In this document: piece after piece, positions 23,736-35,490 of the stretch | Layout: each line of letters starts with the position of its first letter | How positions within the stretch are numbered: the stretch's first letter is position 1 | Assembly: GCA_007922305.1 (NCBI GenBank) | Contig: ML677341.1 | Span: 71,992,690-72,056,689, forward strand | DNA length: 64,000 nt | DNA from: Dermatemys mawii | Lineage: Eukaryota > Chordata > Testudines > Dermatemydidae | Direction of reading: 5' to 3' | Notes under the pieces: model-generated | Told to the model about the DNA's origin: nothing | Database searches by the model: none | What the model saw: the letters and a program-made list of their open reading frames with translations, nothing else | Translations under genes and position numbers: made by a program

Positions 23736-26700
23736 TCAGAGGAAGAAGACCAGAAAAAAAATTAGAATACATAGCTTGAGACATAATTCATCCAAAGTGA
23801 CTACTGTTCAGTCTATAAAGTTTGGACCAAATCACAAGGGTTGCTACGCTATAGGTGTAAATATATGCATAACTACCTGGTCCATTTAGTCTGGTATTCT
23901 GTCTACCCCAGATCATGCTACCGGTACAGAATCTTACCTCTTTGTCATGGGACATGGCTCCTCTGTTGCGTTCTTCCTACAAACATTGCACTGACTCCCA
24001 TGGTTGTGTCATCACCATGTCCTTTTATTATGTGTTTCCTTCACTTCTCCAATACAACAATCCTTGTGCAATAGTCTATTTGCAATGTTAATGTAGCTTT
24101 TTCTCACCACTGCCTGAGGGGAACAGAGGTGTGGGAGGGCAGGGGACTAGGGTCAGCTAGCCCTGGTTCCCCCTATCCCCTTCCTTCACCTCTTCTTATC
24201 CGCTCTGGGCTGATAGGATAATAGGCTCAGATGGCCATCCTGATTGAGTAATTAGCCTAATCCACTTTCTCCAGGGGAACTAATTAATATCAGAATGATC
24301 AGAGTGCAGATTCACCTGTTTGCACCTTGCATTCTGTCATACTCCTACCATACCAGATCACACCAGTCTCCAATGGTTTAAAGAAAGGCAAAAATGCCCC
24401 ATAATCCACTCAGCGAGTTACATTATGTTGTTTGTGTGGGGGATTTTTTTTCTGGCCCTCAGAGGTGACCAGCTTGTTCCCTGAAACATGAAATCTCACT
24501 GTATACTGATTGGTATGTCCAGCTGCCAAAGCAACCTCTTATCGTTAGTGGTTATAACCTAGGCCTTTCCTACACCACGTATGCTACCAGGAGGAGTCTT
24601 AATGTAAATGAGAATCCATCCTGTGGAGTACAATACTACTCCACCTTTTTTAGAACACACCCCTATCCAGTGACTGACTCATCAGTCCTTTGAGTGGTCA
24701 CTTGAGAGTTCAATGTGTTGAAACATTATGAAAAGGACCAGAGCTGCATTTCTATGCCTGTGCAGCATGAACTCTGGATTCAGCCTCTGCTTTAAAGCAG
24801 ATATATTTTTGTTGTCTGTCGCAGGAATTATTGGTTGGACTTGGTAAGGGTGTTCCATCATGCAGCTTCAATCATCATGCTTCAAGAAATCCATGTCCTC
24901 ATCAGAGCAGCCACTGGTAAGTATCTCCAATATTCCAAGATGGTTGAAATGGTAGAAACTACACCCTCCCTCCTTTCTAGCTCTCCTTCCAAGTCAACCA
25001 ACAAGCTCTGGCTCTGTCCGAAAGCTACTATCACACCTGCACTGCACAGCTAATTGATCTGCAAAGTTTTAAATGATTATTGATTCTCTTCCTCCCCACT
25101 GAGGAGAGTGTGAGGCCAATAAAATACATGGAGTTAAAATACAAGGGTAAAATACAAGGATATTAGAGAAGACAAGAAGCTCCCTTCCTCTCCCTTCTCT
25201 GCTCCCACCTATTAAACGTCTCACCTACTCAGTGGAAGTCTTCCTGCAGCCTCAAAGACAGAAAACACCCCCAGATGCACGAAGTCTCCTACATGTACAC
25301 ATACACATCTAGGCACTTAAGAGTAGGTATGCCAAGGTACAGCTGCTGATCCAGTTATTATCTGGTCCAATTATTTTAATCTTAACAATCTCTCTCAAAT
25401 TCCTTCCCCGTGCCATGGTGATTGTCAGCCTTTCCACACCCCCTCATTGTCCTAGAAAGGCATTAGTGGCAGATCTGCTATTCTCCCTTATGGCAAAAGA
25501 GGTTGTTGAACCGTGAGGAGCTGAAAAATGTTATGCAGGTCAAGGGTGGCATGTGCTATGGGCTTCTGCTGCGGGAGAATCTTAAATGGGTTACCAGAAG
25601 CTTGTGTTCCCCCCGGCCTCCTATTATCTTCTGTAGGGTCCCAACCTCCAAAAATACATGAGCCATCCTATGAATTGAAGCTACAGTGATTTACATCATC
25701 AAGAATCTGGCCCATTAGACTCATAAAAAATGTACACACATGGACACATACTACTGAATTTATTTAATTTTTTTAACAAAATCCAATTAACTGTTCCCTG
25801 TGGATGCTATCTGTTGTGTTTTTCTACTTCTCTTGGCTTGGATCATGAAAGCACACTAGTCTTTTGCTAGTTAGTTTTGCTTTCTGCTCCAGCCCATTGC
25901 AGTTAGTTGTGTTCACCTATTTAGGTATGTTAAAGGTGGTGCTTATCATGTGCTTTAGGTGCCATCACATGACTTAAGATAAACTATACTGCTGCATTTA
26001 GGTTGCATTAAGTCACTTCCCACTAAACAAACTAAATAATTCCATACTCCATCCTCGTTTTCAAATGCCTGGTGAAAAATCCGAGCTTTGTCAGGTTAGA
26101 TTTCTCATGCTGCATGGAAATGCTCTAGTGAAAGCTAACTTTTTTATTTTATTTTAATTCAAATATTTCTACCTACATTAGATTCTGGGTTTCGTTTTTT
26201 TTAACAAAACCTAGGTTGAGCTGAAACTGCAGCATCCTTTGCAAGATCACACAAGCACATGAGCCAACAAGATTTCTGTTCAAGCTGGACAAGGCAGAGA
26301 AAGGGACTGGTGGAGCCACAGGTGGATTTGCCTTTGTCTGCCAGTTGAAGGAGTAATAATAATAATAAAAGGACTTGCAAGAATAAAAGCCAGGGAGAGA
26401 CATGTAAGACGTTGAAATAGTTCTTTGACAGGCTCAAAGAGAAGCCAGTGCATCTTGTTTTGCTCCATCTCCCGTTGTCTGTCCTCTTCCTTAACCACAC
26501 ACTCTGACACAATGGGGAAGTGGGGCGTAGATGGAAGCAACAGCAGGAGATACAGCAAGCAAGGGAGAAAGGAGCTATTCAGTCAGGACGCCTGCCCAGT
26601 TAGAGTGCTTGACAAAGGAAGATCAAATAAGGATATGAAAGGGGAAGAGAAACAAACAAAAAGCTGTGTCCAGCATTTCACCTGCTCCAAGGGAGGAGAT

Positions 26701-26969
26701 GTTGGCTTTGATACGTTGTCTCTTCCCTTTCATTACATCTCATTCTCCACTCTTAGCTGCCTCTAGCCCCATGCATCTCTTTATGTGTGCTTAAACAATT
26801 GTATATGCAGCCTGGCTCAAGGGATACTAATCTTCTCACCTCTAGGTCACCACTTTCAATCTAATTCAAGTTGGCGGTGGCTGAATTTATTAACATCTGG
26901 CAACTATTCAGGGGTCTGTATGAGATGAGAGATTAATTCAGTCCACCCCCAGAGAAAGTTAGCACTTAT

Positions 26970-26972
<3 letters not shown>

Positions 26973-27019
<47 letters not shown>

Positions 27020-27029
27020 NNNNNNNNNN

Positions 27030-27077
<48 letters not shown>
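26973..27077. repeat. (CA)n microsatellite containing an assembly gap
   Basis: CA dinucleotides run for about 47 bp before and 48 bp after a run of 10 N (27020-27029). True repeat length is unknown. The translated frame across it is an artefact. Confidence 0.98.
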
Positions 27078-27080
<3 letters not shown>

Positions 27081-27269
27081 GGAACTAACTGGGCCTCTGG
27101 TTAGCACTCTCAGAGAAAACAAACATTAAATAGGCTGTATTGCTGTATAACCCTGCAAAAGGGCTATTTGCCATACCCCTCAAAAAGGGGGCTGCTCATC
27201 CTATAAAAGAGAGGGGACTGGGAAGAATACAGATATATCTTACATAAACAAGACCTTTTCTCTTTAGGG

Positions 27270-27400
27270 CAGTGGTTTTCAACCTGTAATCTGCAAACCA
27301 CTGAGGATCCACAGACTATGTCTAAGATTTCCAAAGAGGTTCACACTGCCATTTGACATTTTTTAGAGGTCTACAAATGAAAAAAGGTTGAAAACCACTG
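27270..27400. mobile_element. 131-bp hAT-type miniature element
   Basis: The ends CAGTGGTTTTCAACCT and AGGTTGAAAACCACTG are perfect 16-bp inverted repeats. Exact 8-bp duplications CTTTAGGG flank it (27262-27269 and 27401-27408). The ends resemble those of the 16626-17037 element, so both were probably moved by related transposases. Confidence 0.95.
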
Positions 27401-27695
27401 CTTTAGGGAAAGAAACTATTAATTAAAGCTCCCTTTCTGGGGGAAAAAAAAGTAGGTCGTTTATTATCATCTACAGCAGAGGCCAAATAATCAGTCATTT
27501 TCTTTAGACGGGGCCAAAAGAAAATCTTTGTGGATGGGGAAATAACCACAGAAGGTTCCCTTCTTAGCAGGGTTTGGTTAGGCCATTTAAATTGTCCCTT
27601 GCAGCTGGGAGAGTGATGAGAGAATAGTAGGCCTGCGCGGTAGATTCAGAGCACATGTTCCTTGTTCCACCCACAAGGTGAGAGGAAGCCCTTTT

Positions 27696-27790
27696 CATAG
27701 AATATCAGGGTTGGAATGGATCTCAGGAGGTCATCTAGTCCAACCCTCTGTTCAAAGAAGGACCAACCCCAACTAAACTTTTCTACTTTT
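27696..27790 (-). mobile_element. CR1 LINE 3' end fragment
   Basis: CATAGAATATCAGGGTTGGA, then CTCAGGAGGTCATCTAGTCC and CCAACCCTCTG, is the inverted CR1 3' terminus; CATAGAAT is the terminal octamer motif. Confidence 0.88.
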
Positions 27791-28721
27791 ATGCTCAATA
27801 TTCCTTCAATCTCCTTACAGATGTCTCTTAAGCTCCAGCTGAAGGCCCTTCCCTTCAATCCTGGTGGCTAATGCAGCTCCAATGGCCAGGAAGGATTTCT
27901 TCTCCAGGGGAAGGGATTTAATCCTTTCATTATCCAAGTTAATGTGCGGGAGTATAGACAACCCTGTTGCACACCTCCCCATTGGAGTATGGTTTTGAGG
28001 CACACTCAGCAGAAGCCATGTTCCCTTCTTCTTGGAAGCGGGCACCAACACTGAGAGATCCTTTCCTGCTCACTGCTGAAACTGAAAGGAATAGGCGAGT
28101 TTCAGGGCAAGTTCTACTGGATCACTCTGGCACCAGTATCCTTAAAAATATGTAATTTTTGATAGGGAGCACACTCCATGAACAGAACATGTTATCTAGA
28201 GAGTAGTAACAGTGTCTCTACAAATCATTTAATGGCCAAGGACTCTGTTAACATTACCATGAAATTTCCAAGGAAAGAGTTTGAGCCTCATTCTCCTCCT
28301 ACTTTCATCAGTTTTACACCATTATAACTCTATTGACTTCAACAGTTACTCCTGATTTACCCAGATGTAACAGAACAGAATCAGATCCCTTATGTCTTTC
28401 TGTAGATAGAGTACTGAATTTTCCTCTCTATTCAACAAGGGGAAACATGACCCCTAAACGCATCACTCAGTCTGTGTCCCCCATAGCTCCAACTTCACGT
28501 TCAAGGTCCCTAGTATGCTCCTGGTCCTCTGACCACCTTCCTGGGAGAGAGAAAGACATGAAGAGTCCTTAAAATTAATCCTGACCTCAGCCCAAAACTC
28601 ACAAGGTAGGAGAAACCTCAGCTACCCCAATCTATAAATTCAATAGTCAGGTTCACTTGGATACAATTTGACATCTCCATAGGCCCATTTTGTATACTCA
28701 GGCTCATGGGGCTGGGCCATG

Positions 28722-28832
28722 GCTAACATTTTCAAAAGTGCCTAAGTGACTTACAGTCTAAACCCAATTTTCAAAAGTGACTTGGGAGTCTTCATTGAGA
28801 CGAGGGTTCCTAAATCACTTGAAAAATTTCAT
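28722..28832. repeat. Old dispersed repeat (TTTTCAAAAGTGCCTAAGTGA)
   Basis: TTTTCAAAAGTG occurs twice about 40 bp apart (near 28731 and 28771), with CCTAAGTGACTTACAGTC between. Same family as 11395-11510. Confidence 0.5.
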
Positions 28833-29445
28833 CCATGGTCTACTTCTTCAAAGTGATGTTGGATCAGAGAATTTTCTGTTCCTGGATTACAGCAGGACTT
28901 GGGCCACAATCCCTTTTCAGAACAGAGATTGTTATATTTAACAGGGGCACAAGCTACAGTTTGTCTACAGGATCGTGAATTGCCATATTACATGTACAGC
29001 AAGCATCACTGATAATGTCTCCAATAGCTGCATTAGATGCAGATGCAGAGAGGACTCTTTAGGAGGGCTTGACTTTACTCCTTATTTCCTAGCATTTATG
29101 TTTCATCAGGGATTACTCATACAGCCCCATCTCCTCCCAGCCCCTCTTCCCCTTGGCCTTAACCCTTTTCTGGGGTCCACTAGACAAGGCAGTCCTTACT
29201 TCCTTATCTAGGGTCAATTATCTGCCTTTAACATTTGCAGAGGAAGTCCTCTGCCCCCTAGACATTTGATACCAGCTGTTTAACAGTGCACAGCAACACT
29301 AAACAACATTCTACAATATAAATGGAAGGTGGAATAGCATATCCAACTGAAACTGCAGGATGAATTTAGGCAGGCTAGACATTATTACCCATGTTGGAAA
29401 CTGAGCAGAACACCAGGTCTAGCCCCCATTCTCTCATGGGCAGAG

Positions 29446-29803
29446 CTAAGCAAATAATTGATTTTTTTGGTTCAGTAGCAGTTCCACAAAAAAAAAAATT
29501 AAATACAAAATTCAGTTCAGGTCAAATCAAGTTTTTCAGTGAATTGAAAAGGTCTATTTTCAGGTCTGTTCCAGAGCAGAGATTCGAACCTGGCTCTCCC
29601 ATCTCTGTGCTCTAACCTCTGAGTTAAAGGTTATAGGGCAGGTTGGGAGGAGAAGCAGCATCACCACAACCTCCTCCTCTTCTGGCTATTTTATAAATAG
29701 TTGAAAATATTCATGTCAAATTCACGACTAGTTGCAGGTTGACCAAAACTGCATTTTTCAATCAAATAAACTATTTGTGCAAAATTTTTCACACAGCCCT
29801 ACT
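29446..29803. repeat. Inverted-repeat element with a tRNA-like core (copy 1)
   Basis: Left end AGAGCTAAGCAAATA and right end AATTTTTCACACAGCCCT are loosely inverted. On the minus strand the middle carries AACTCAGAGGTTAGAGCAC (complement of 29608-29625), an A-box-like motif, and GGTTCGAATC (complement of 29581-29590), an exact tRNA B-box-like motif about 20 bp on. No tRNA cloverleaf can be drawn; it is a tRNA-derived repeat, not a gene. Confidence 0.6.
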
Positions 29804-31454
29804 TGTAAACACTGTCAGGGACTCTTTAGAGACCACAAGTGATCCGGACCTCAGTTCTACATTGCACTGACAAAATGCACCTCTGAGTTTAAAACCATGC
29901 TGGGGCCTTAGTACCGTACTAACTCTGAAAGAAGAGCACCCTCTACTGAATTGCCAATGTGCTTTACTGCAGCATCTGGGTTTTCCTTGGCATTCTACCC
30001 TCCATCTAGGAACAGGCCTGACCTTAGCTTTGCAAACTCTCTCTTACACAGATCTAAGAAATACAGAGGGAACAAATTAGGTGTGATTTCTTCACTCATC
30101 TAAAACTGTTTAAGACTGTCCAGATTAAAACAAAGGGATTATGGAAGAGACCTGTCCAACTCCCCAGCAGCTGGCCCTGCACACACTTCTGAAAGCACTA
30201 AAATTCTAGCTGCTAATTCCATCTGGTGAACCCCCACCCCCCACCCCACCACCTCTCAACATGTAGAATGAAAAAGATCAACACCATTCACCCTGGTAAA
30301 CATACCTCCCAATCCTGTTTTCACTTGTCTAGCCAAGCAGCCCTTGCTCTTATTTGGACGCCTTTCTGAATTAGGCCCAATCCAACATACTTCATTTCCT
30401 ATGACACCTTCTCTGACTAACCGTCTCACTCTGGTCACAACTAGACCTTCCCTGGCTAGCCAGTCCCGTTTAAGACACCACTGGCCCTCTTTGTACTCCA
30501 CCTCATCCCCTGGGATCATTCTCTATTCCAGGGAACATCTAGACCTCTTTCTGTCCTGCACTGTTTGGACCCTTTTCCTTTCCTCTAATCCCATTTGAAA
30601 CCCTGTCCCCCCACAATGTCCTGAAACTTCTCTCTCTCTATCCGCTGGGCTTTGTTCAGTAATTTACCCATGCTGGAGCATAGAAAGGAGAAAGAAAGGA
30701 GGATGGCAGAATGTGTGTTAATGTGCTTCCTGATGAAGGACCCGGCTTTGTTACTATGACAACAGTGATAGCAGCAGCAGCAGTCCCTTCCACTGCAGCT
30801 GTGAAGGCCTCTCTATGCATCGTTAAATCCTTTAACCGCTATCAGCCATTGTCAAGATGCACCGGCAGTGACCCATTATGTGTGCATCCCTCGACTAATT
30901 CCGTTCATGTGCTTTCCAAAGCCCAGGGGATTAGGACACACAGATTTTCCATTTGTGAAGTGACATCCAGCAGGATAAAATAAATATATACTGAATAATA
31001 ATAGTAACACCACTAATAATGCCAAAAATGTAAATCTCCTGTAATTGCCTTACAAATAAATAATTTTTCTTTCTTAAAAGTTGTAATAATAGAGTAAGCA
31101 GTTGAGATCAGCACTGGGGATATTTTTTTTTTTTAAACACAGGTTAGGCAGAGTGCAAGCAGCTGCTCAATACACAATCAACCAGCTAATGCTTCCCTTT
31201 ACCCAAGCCCATGCCAAACAGGAGCTGCAGCCAGAGACAATTCCCAGTTTCAATACATGTTGTTCTCATGCACTCCTCCTCTCAGGGACTGTACTCATGT
31301 CCTTTCCAGATGAATACAGGGATTTAGTATTAAATTCTTCCTCTCTGTGCTTAGCACTAATTAGGTAGCACATAAGAGGAAAATAAAGGAGCCCAGTCTG
31401 GATTTCACCCCCAGCTTGGGTCGATTTCTCTGTGTCCCTCAAAGAAGCAATGAG

Positions 31455-31560
31455 AAGTAAATAAGGCATGATTTTGCAAATATTTATTCATATGCTTAAT
31501 TCTAAGCACATGAATAATCCTTCTGAAATGGGACTACTCACCTATTTAGAATTAAGAATG
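31455..31560. repeat. Dispersed repeat with TTCATATGCTTAATTCTAAG motif
   Basis: Internal symmetry is visible: GCTTAATTCTAAGCACATGA is followed by GGGACTACTCAC and TTTAGAATTAAGAATG. It is related to 3425-3512. Confidence 0.45.
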
Positions 31561-31829
31561 TAAATGTTTGCAATTATGTCTTTTTTTAACAAGACAGTTA
31601 ACCCATTTTGGAGGCATAAAAAAAAAATCAATGGCCACTTTTGAAAGTTTGAGCCCAGCTCCCTTATACTGCTTACTCTATTTTTCATCTCATTTCAGAT
31701 ACCCATATGGGGTTTGGGAGGAAGGTTAGAAAAGGGTTATTAAAGGAAACGGGCCACTCAGATTTCCTCTGTCAAACAAATGCTACACTGATTTCGTGAT
31801 TTGAGCACTCTGACAGTTGGGAGTCATAT

Positions 31830-31960
31830 GAATATGGCTGGTAAATTTAGAACAAACAAAAAGAAATTCTTCTTCATACAGCATAGTCAACCTGTGGAAT
31901 GTACCACCATAGTAGACCACCTGGTCAAATAGTAGTGCAGGGTAAATATAGCATAAACAA
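31830..31960 (+). mobile_element. CR1 LINE fragment (ORF2 end / 3' UTR)
   Basis: TTAGAACAAACAAAAAGAAA, TTCTTCTTCATACAGCATAG, then TCAACCTGTGGAATGTACCA corresponds, inverted, to about 34270-34345 of the CR1 at 33986-35373. It is diverged, with no open frame. Confidence 0.75.
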
Positions 31961-32579
31961 TTTGGTCCTGATTCTTCACTGCATTACTCCGTGCGTCTTA
32001 TACAAGATGGTTACACATGTGTAAAATTGGAGAAAAATAGTGAATCAAGCTCTTTGAGAATATTCATTCACATTTTTCCATGAATTTGCTTTGGCCATTT
32101 TTTCATCCTTTTCAAAGTTCTCTGCCCACAAACTTGTGTGTTTGAGTTTTGCCAGCAAATTCATTCGTGAAAATGCACAAGGTACTTGCAGAAATCCATT
32201 TTATAATTTGCACTTGGAAGTATTCAAGCCAGAAGTAATTGTGTGCTCATCCAATAAGGGAATAAACACATACCATGTGACTTAACTGACCAACTATAAC
32301 CAAGCAATTCAGATTGAATTCCACATTTTGATAATTATAAAAAGAGTCAAAGATATTCATTAAATACATTCAAACAAATTATGATCTCCACAAAAGATAT
32401 TCCATACACAGAGATTCTACATTCATTTAACAAATTTATTGTAAATTATTCCCTCAGCTCTATCAGCTACTGCGGATGGATTTTTAAAAAGGTTGGATAA
32501 TTTACAATCTGCAACAATATTTGTACTTCTGGAGGCTAAGATAATAATACTTACACAGCACTGCTCAAAGGAAGGTAAT

Positions 32580-33795
32580 TGTGACGGGATGGATCACAGA
32601 AACCCCCTTGGGGTTGCTGACTGATGTGCCAAGACTACTTCTGCCCCTGCCTTCCTTGCCAGCTTAGGACTCCAGAACTCTGCCTGGTTGTGCCCGACAC
32701 ACGTGCCAGCTACAGACACAGACCCAGGCCTGAACCACATCCCACAAAAACTGCTGGCTTAATTGAAAGCAGCTTAAGAAGTGTTCCTGTCTTTGACACT
32801 CAGATGCTCAACTCCCAGTGGGGTCCAAACCCCAAATAAATCTGTTTTACTCTGAATAAAGCTTATACAGGGTAAACTCAAATTGTTCTCCCCCTATAAC
32901 ACCGATAGAGAGATATGCACAGCTGTCCCCCCCCCCCCCCACATTATTAGTACATACTCTGGGTTAAATAATAAGTAAAAAGTAATTGTATTAAATACAG
33001 AAAGTAGGATTAAGTGGTTCCAAGTAGTAACAGACAGAACAAAGTGAATTACCAAGCAAAATAAAATAGAACATGCAAATCTATGCCTAATACAGTAAGA
33101 AAACTGAATATAGATAAAACCTCACCCTCAGAGGTGTTCCAGTAAGCTTCCTTTTACACACTAGTCTCCTTCTAGTCTGGGTGCAACAATCACTCACAAC
33201 CCCTGTAGCTACTGTCCTTTGTCCCAGTTTTTTTCACATATCGTTTGGGATGGAGAGGCTATCTCTTGAGCCAGCTGAAGACAAAATGGAGGGTCTCCCA
33301 GGAGTTTAAATAGACTTTCTCTTGTGGGTGGACCCCTCCTTCCCCCTGTGTAGAATCCCCAGCTACAAGATGGAGTTTTGGAGTCAGATGGGCAAGTCAC
33401 ATGTCCATGCATGACTCAGAAATTACAGGTAGCAGCCATGGTTCATATGCTACCTTGAACATTCTCAAGTAGACTTCTTATGTGGATTGGAGCCTTCCAA
33501 GACCCATTGTACGTCAAGTGTTTCTTGATTGGGCACTTAACTTGCACGTTCCTTTCTCAAGAAGCTGACCAAATACTTTACTAAGGCTACTTAAATTCAA
33601 GCAAGTACACTGTCAATATTCATAACTTTGAATAAAAAATGACACATGCATACAGATAGGAGGAATAGATTCAGTAGATCATAACCCTTGCAGAACTATG
33701 TTACATGGCATATGTAGCACTAAACATATTCCAGTTATGTCATATATACATTCATAAGCATATTTCCATAAAGCCTTAGGGGGTGCAACATCACA
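32580..33795. mobile_element. Solo LTR of an endogenous retrovirus-type element, 1.2 kb
   Basis: The block starts TGTGACGGGATGG and ends GGTGCAACATCACA, keeping the TG...CA rule, with TGTGA/TCACA as inverted ends. Flanks GTAAT (32575-32579) and ATAAT (33796-33800) are a 5-bp duplication with one mismatch. AATAAA signals occur near 32834 and 32856, and a homopolymer of 14 C lies at about 32927. I recognise the sequence as a turtle LTR. Orientation is unresolved. There is no internal region and no gene; it is a recombination product of a full element. Confidence 0.85.
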
Positions 33796-33802
33796 ATAAT
33801 CA

Positions 33803-33960
33803 TCTTAATCTCCATTTTAGAGACAGGAAAGCTAAGGCATAGAAGGTGAAACAATTCATGCAAGGTCACACAGCAAGCCTGTGGGAGAAAGGGGATCAGA
33901 GACCAGGTCCCCTATTTCACAGTCTACTGCTTGGTGCCATGAACCATATTGTCTGCTGGT
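33803..33960 (-). repeat. MIR-like or related SINE/LINE tail
   Basis: TAATCTCCATTTTAGAGACA, then GGAAAGCTAAGGCATAGAAG, CAAGGTCACACAGCAAGCCT and CAGGTCCCCTA matches the inverted MIR core and tail order. Confidence 0.65.
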
Positions 33961-33985
33961 CATGGGCAGTCAGGAACAGATTCTC

Positions 33986-35373
33986 CTAAGAACATAAGAA
34001 AGGCCATACTGGGTCAGAACAAAGGTCCATCTAGCCCAGTATCCTGTCTACTGACAGTGGCCAGTGCTAGGTGCCCCGGAGTGAATGAACCTAACAGGTA
34101 AAGATCAAGTGATCTCTCTCCTGCCATCCATCACCCCGCTCTGACAAACAGAGGCTAGGGACACCATTCCTTACCCAGCCTGGCTAATAGCCATTAGTGG
34201 ACTTAACCTCCATGAATTTATCCAGTTCTCTTTTAAACCCTGTTATAGTCCTAGCCTTCACAGCCTCCTCAGGCAAGGAGTTCCACAGGTTGACTGTGCG
34301 CTGTGTGAAGAAGAACTTCCTTTTATTTGTTTTAAACCTGCTGCCCACTAATTTCAATGGGTGGCCCCTAGTTCTTCTATTATGGGAACAAGTAAATAAC
34401 TTTTCCTTATTCACTTTCTCCACACCACTCATAATTTTATATACCTCTATCATATCCTCCCTTAGTCTCCTCTTTTCCAAGCTAAAAAGTCCTAGCCTCT
34501 TTAATTGCTCTTCATATGGGACCCTTTCCAATCCCCTAATCATTTTAGTTGCCTTTCTCTGAACCTTTTCTAATGCCAGTATATCCTTTTTGAGATGAGG
34601 AGACCACATTTGTACACAGTATTCAAGATGTGGGCGCACCATGGATTTGTATAAGGGCAATAAGATATTCTCCGTCTTAGTCTCTATCCCCTTTTTAATG
34701 ATTCCTAACATCCTGTTTGCTTTTTTGACTGCCGCTACACACTGCATGGACATCTTCAGAGAACTATCCACGATGACTCCAAGATCTTTTTCCTGATTAG
34801 TTGCAGCTAAATTAGCCCCCATCATATTGTACATATATTTGGGGTTATTTTTTCCAATGTGCATTACTTTACATTTATCCACATTAAATTTCATTTGCCA
34901 TTTTGTTGCCCAATCATTTAGTTTCGTGAGATTTTTTTGAAGTTCTTCACAGTCTGCTTGGGTCTTAACTATTCTGAACAGTTTAGTATCATCTGCAAAC
35001 TTTGCCACCTCACTGTTTACCCCTTCCTCCAAATCATTGATGAATAAGTTGAATAGGATTGGTCCTAGGACTGACCCTTGTGGAACATCACTAGTTACCC
35101 CTCTCCATTCTGAAAATTTACCATTTATTCCTATTCTTTGTTCCCTGTCTTTTAACCAGTTCTCAGTCCATGAAAGGATCTTCCCTCTTATTCCATGGCA
35201 ACTTAATTTACATAAGAGCCTTTGGTGAGGGACCTTGTCAAAGGCTTTCTGGAAATCTAAGTACACTACGTCCAATGGATCCCCCTTGTCCACATGTTTG
35301 TTGACCCCTTCATAGAACTCTAATAGATTAGTAAGACATGATTTCCCTTTACAGAAACCATGCTGACTTTTTC
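33986..35373 (-). mobile_element. CR1 LINE, 5'-truncated, well preserved
   Basis: The 3' terminus is at the left (CTAAGAACATAAGAAAGGCC). An open frame occupies 34184-35373 and is followed by a short 3' UTR. The 5' truncation falls near 35373, where similarity to CR1 stops. The copy has no internal insertions and an uninterrupted frame, so it is younger than the other CR1 pieces here. The type is the one common in turtles. Confidence 0.95.
34184..35373 (-). CDS. CR1 ORF2 C-terminal fragment: reverse transcriptase, open but 5'-truncated
   Basis: This encodes about 396 residues of the CR1 LINE ORF2 protein, which copies the element's own RNA into DNA at a nicked target. Reading from the truncated end, a Cys-Lys-Gly-Lys-Ser-Cys segment leads into [17 protein letters not shown] (RT motif with catalytic Asp), then [18 protein letters not shown], then FADDTKLF, the YxDD-type active site. 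After it come LGVIVDSS and [16 protein letters not shown] in the thumb/C-terminal region, and a stop after NGY. The first codon of the usually drawn frame (35291-35293) is GTG, an internal Val and not a start. The N-terminal ORF2 endonuclease and all of ORF1 are missing, so the copy cannot move by itself. No frameshift or stop is seen. Confidence 0.93.
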
Positions 35374-35394
35374 CCAGCTTTGTACAATTGGCCA

Positions 35395-35490
35395 GATATA
35401 TTAAATGCTCCTCTGAAGCAACAGGTAGTAGTCACTGCTGAAAACAGAATATCATACTTGATGGACCATTGATCTGTTCCTAAAGGGCAA
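35395..35490 (+). repeat. CR1/SINE-type tail fragment
   Basis: ATTAAATGCTCCTCTGAAGC, AACAGGTAGTAGTCACTGCT, then TTGATGGACCATTGATCTG resembles the 'TGGATGGACCTTTGGTCTGA' CR1-type tail but in the opposite orientation to the adjacent CR1. It is diverged. Confidence 0.55.

Noticed and set aside
26904..27122. Frame of alternating Val-Cys across the CA repeat
   Set aside because: Translation of a microsatellite through an N gap.
29575..29630. Possible tRNA gene (GGTTCGAATC on the minus strand)
   Set aside because: No acceptor stem or cloverleaf can be formed, and the same core recurs in another repeat copy.
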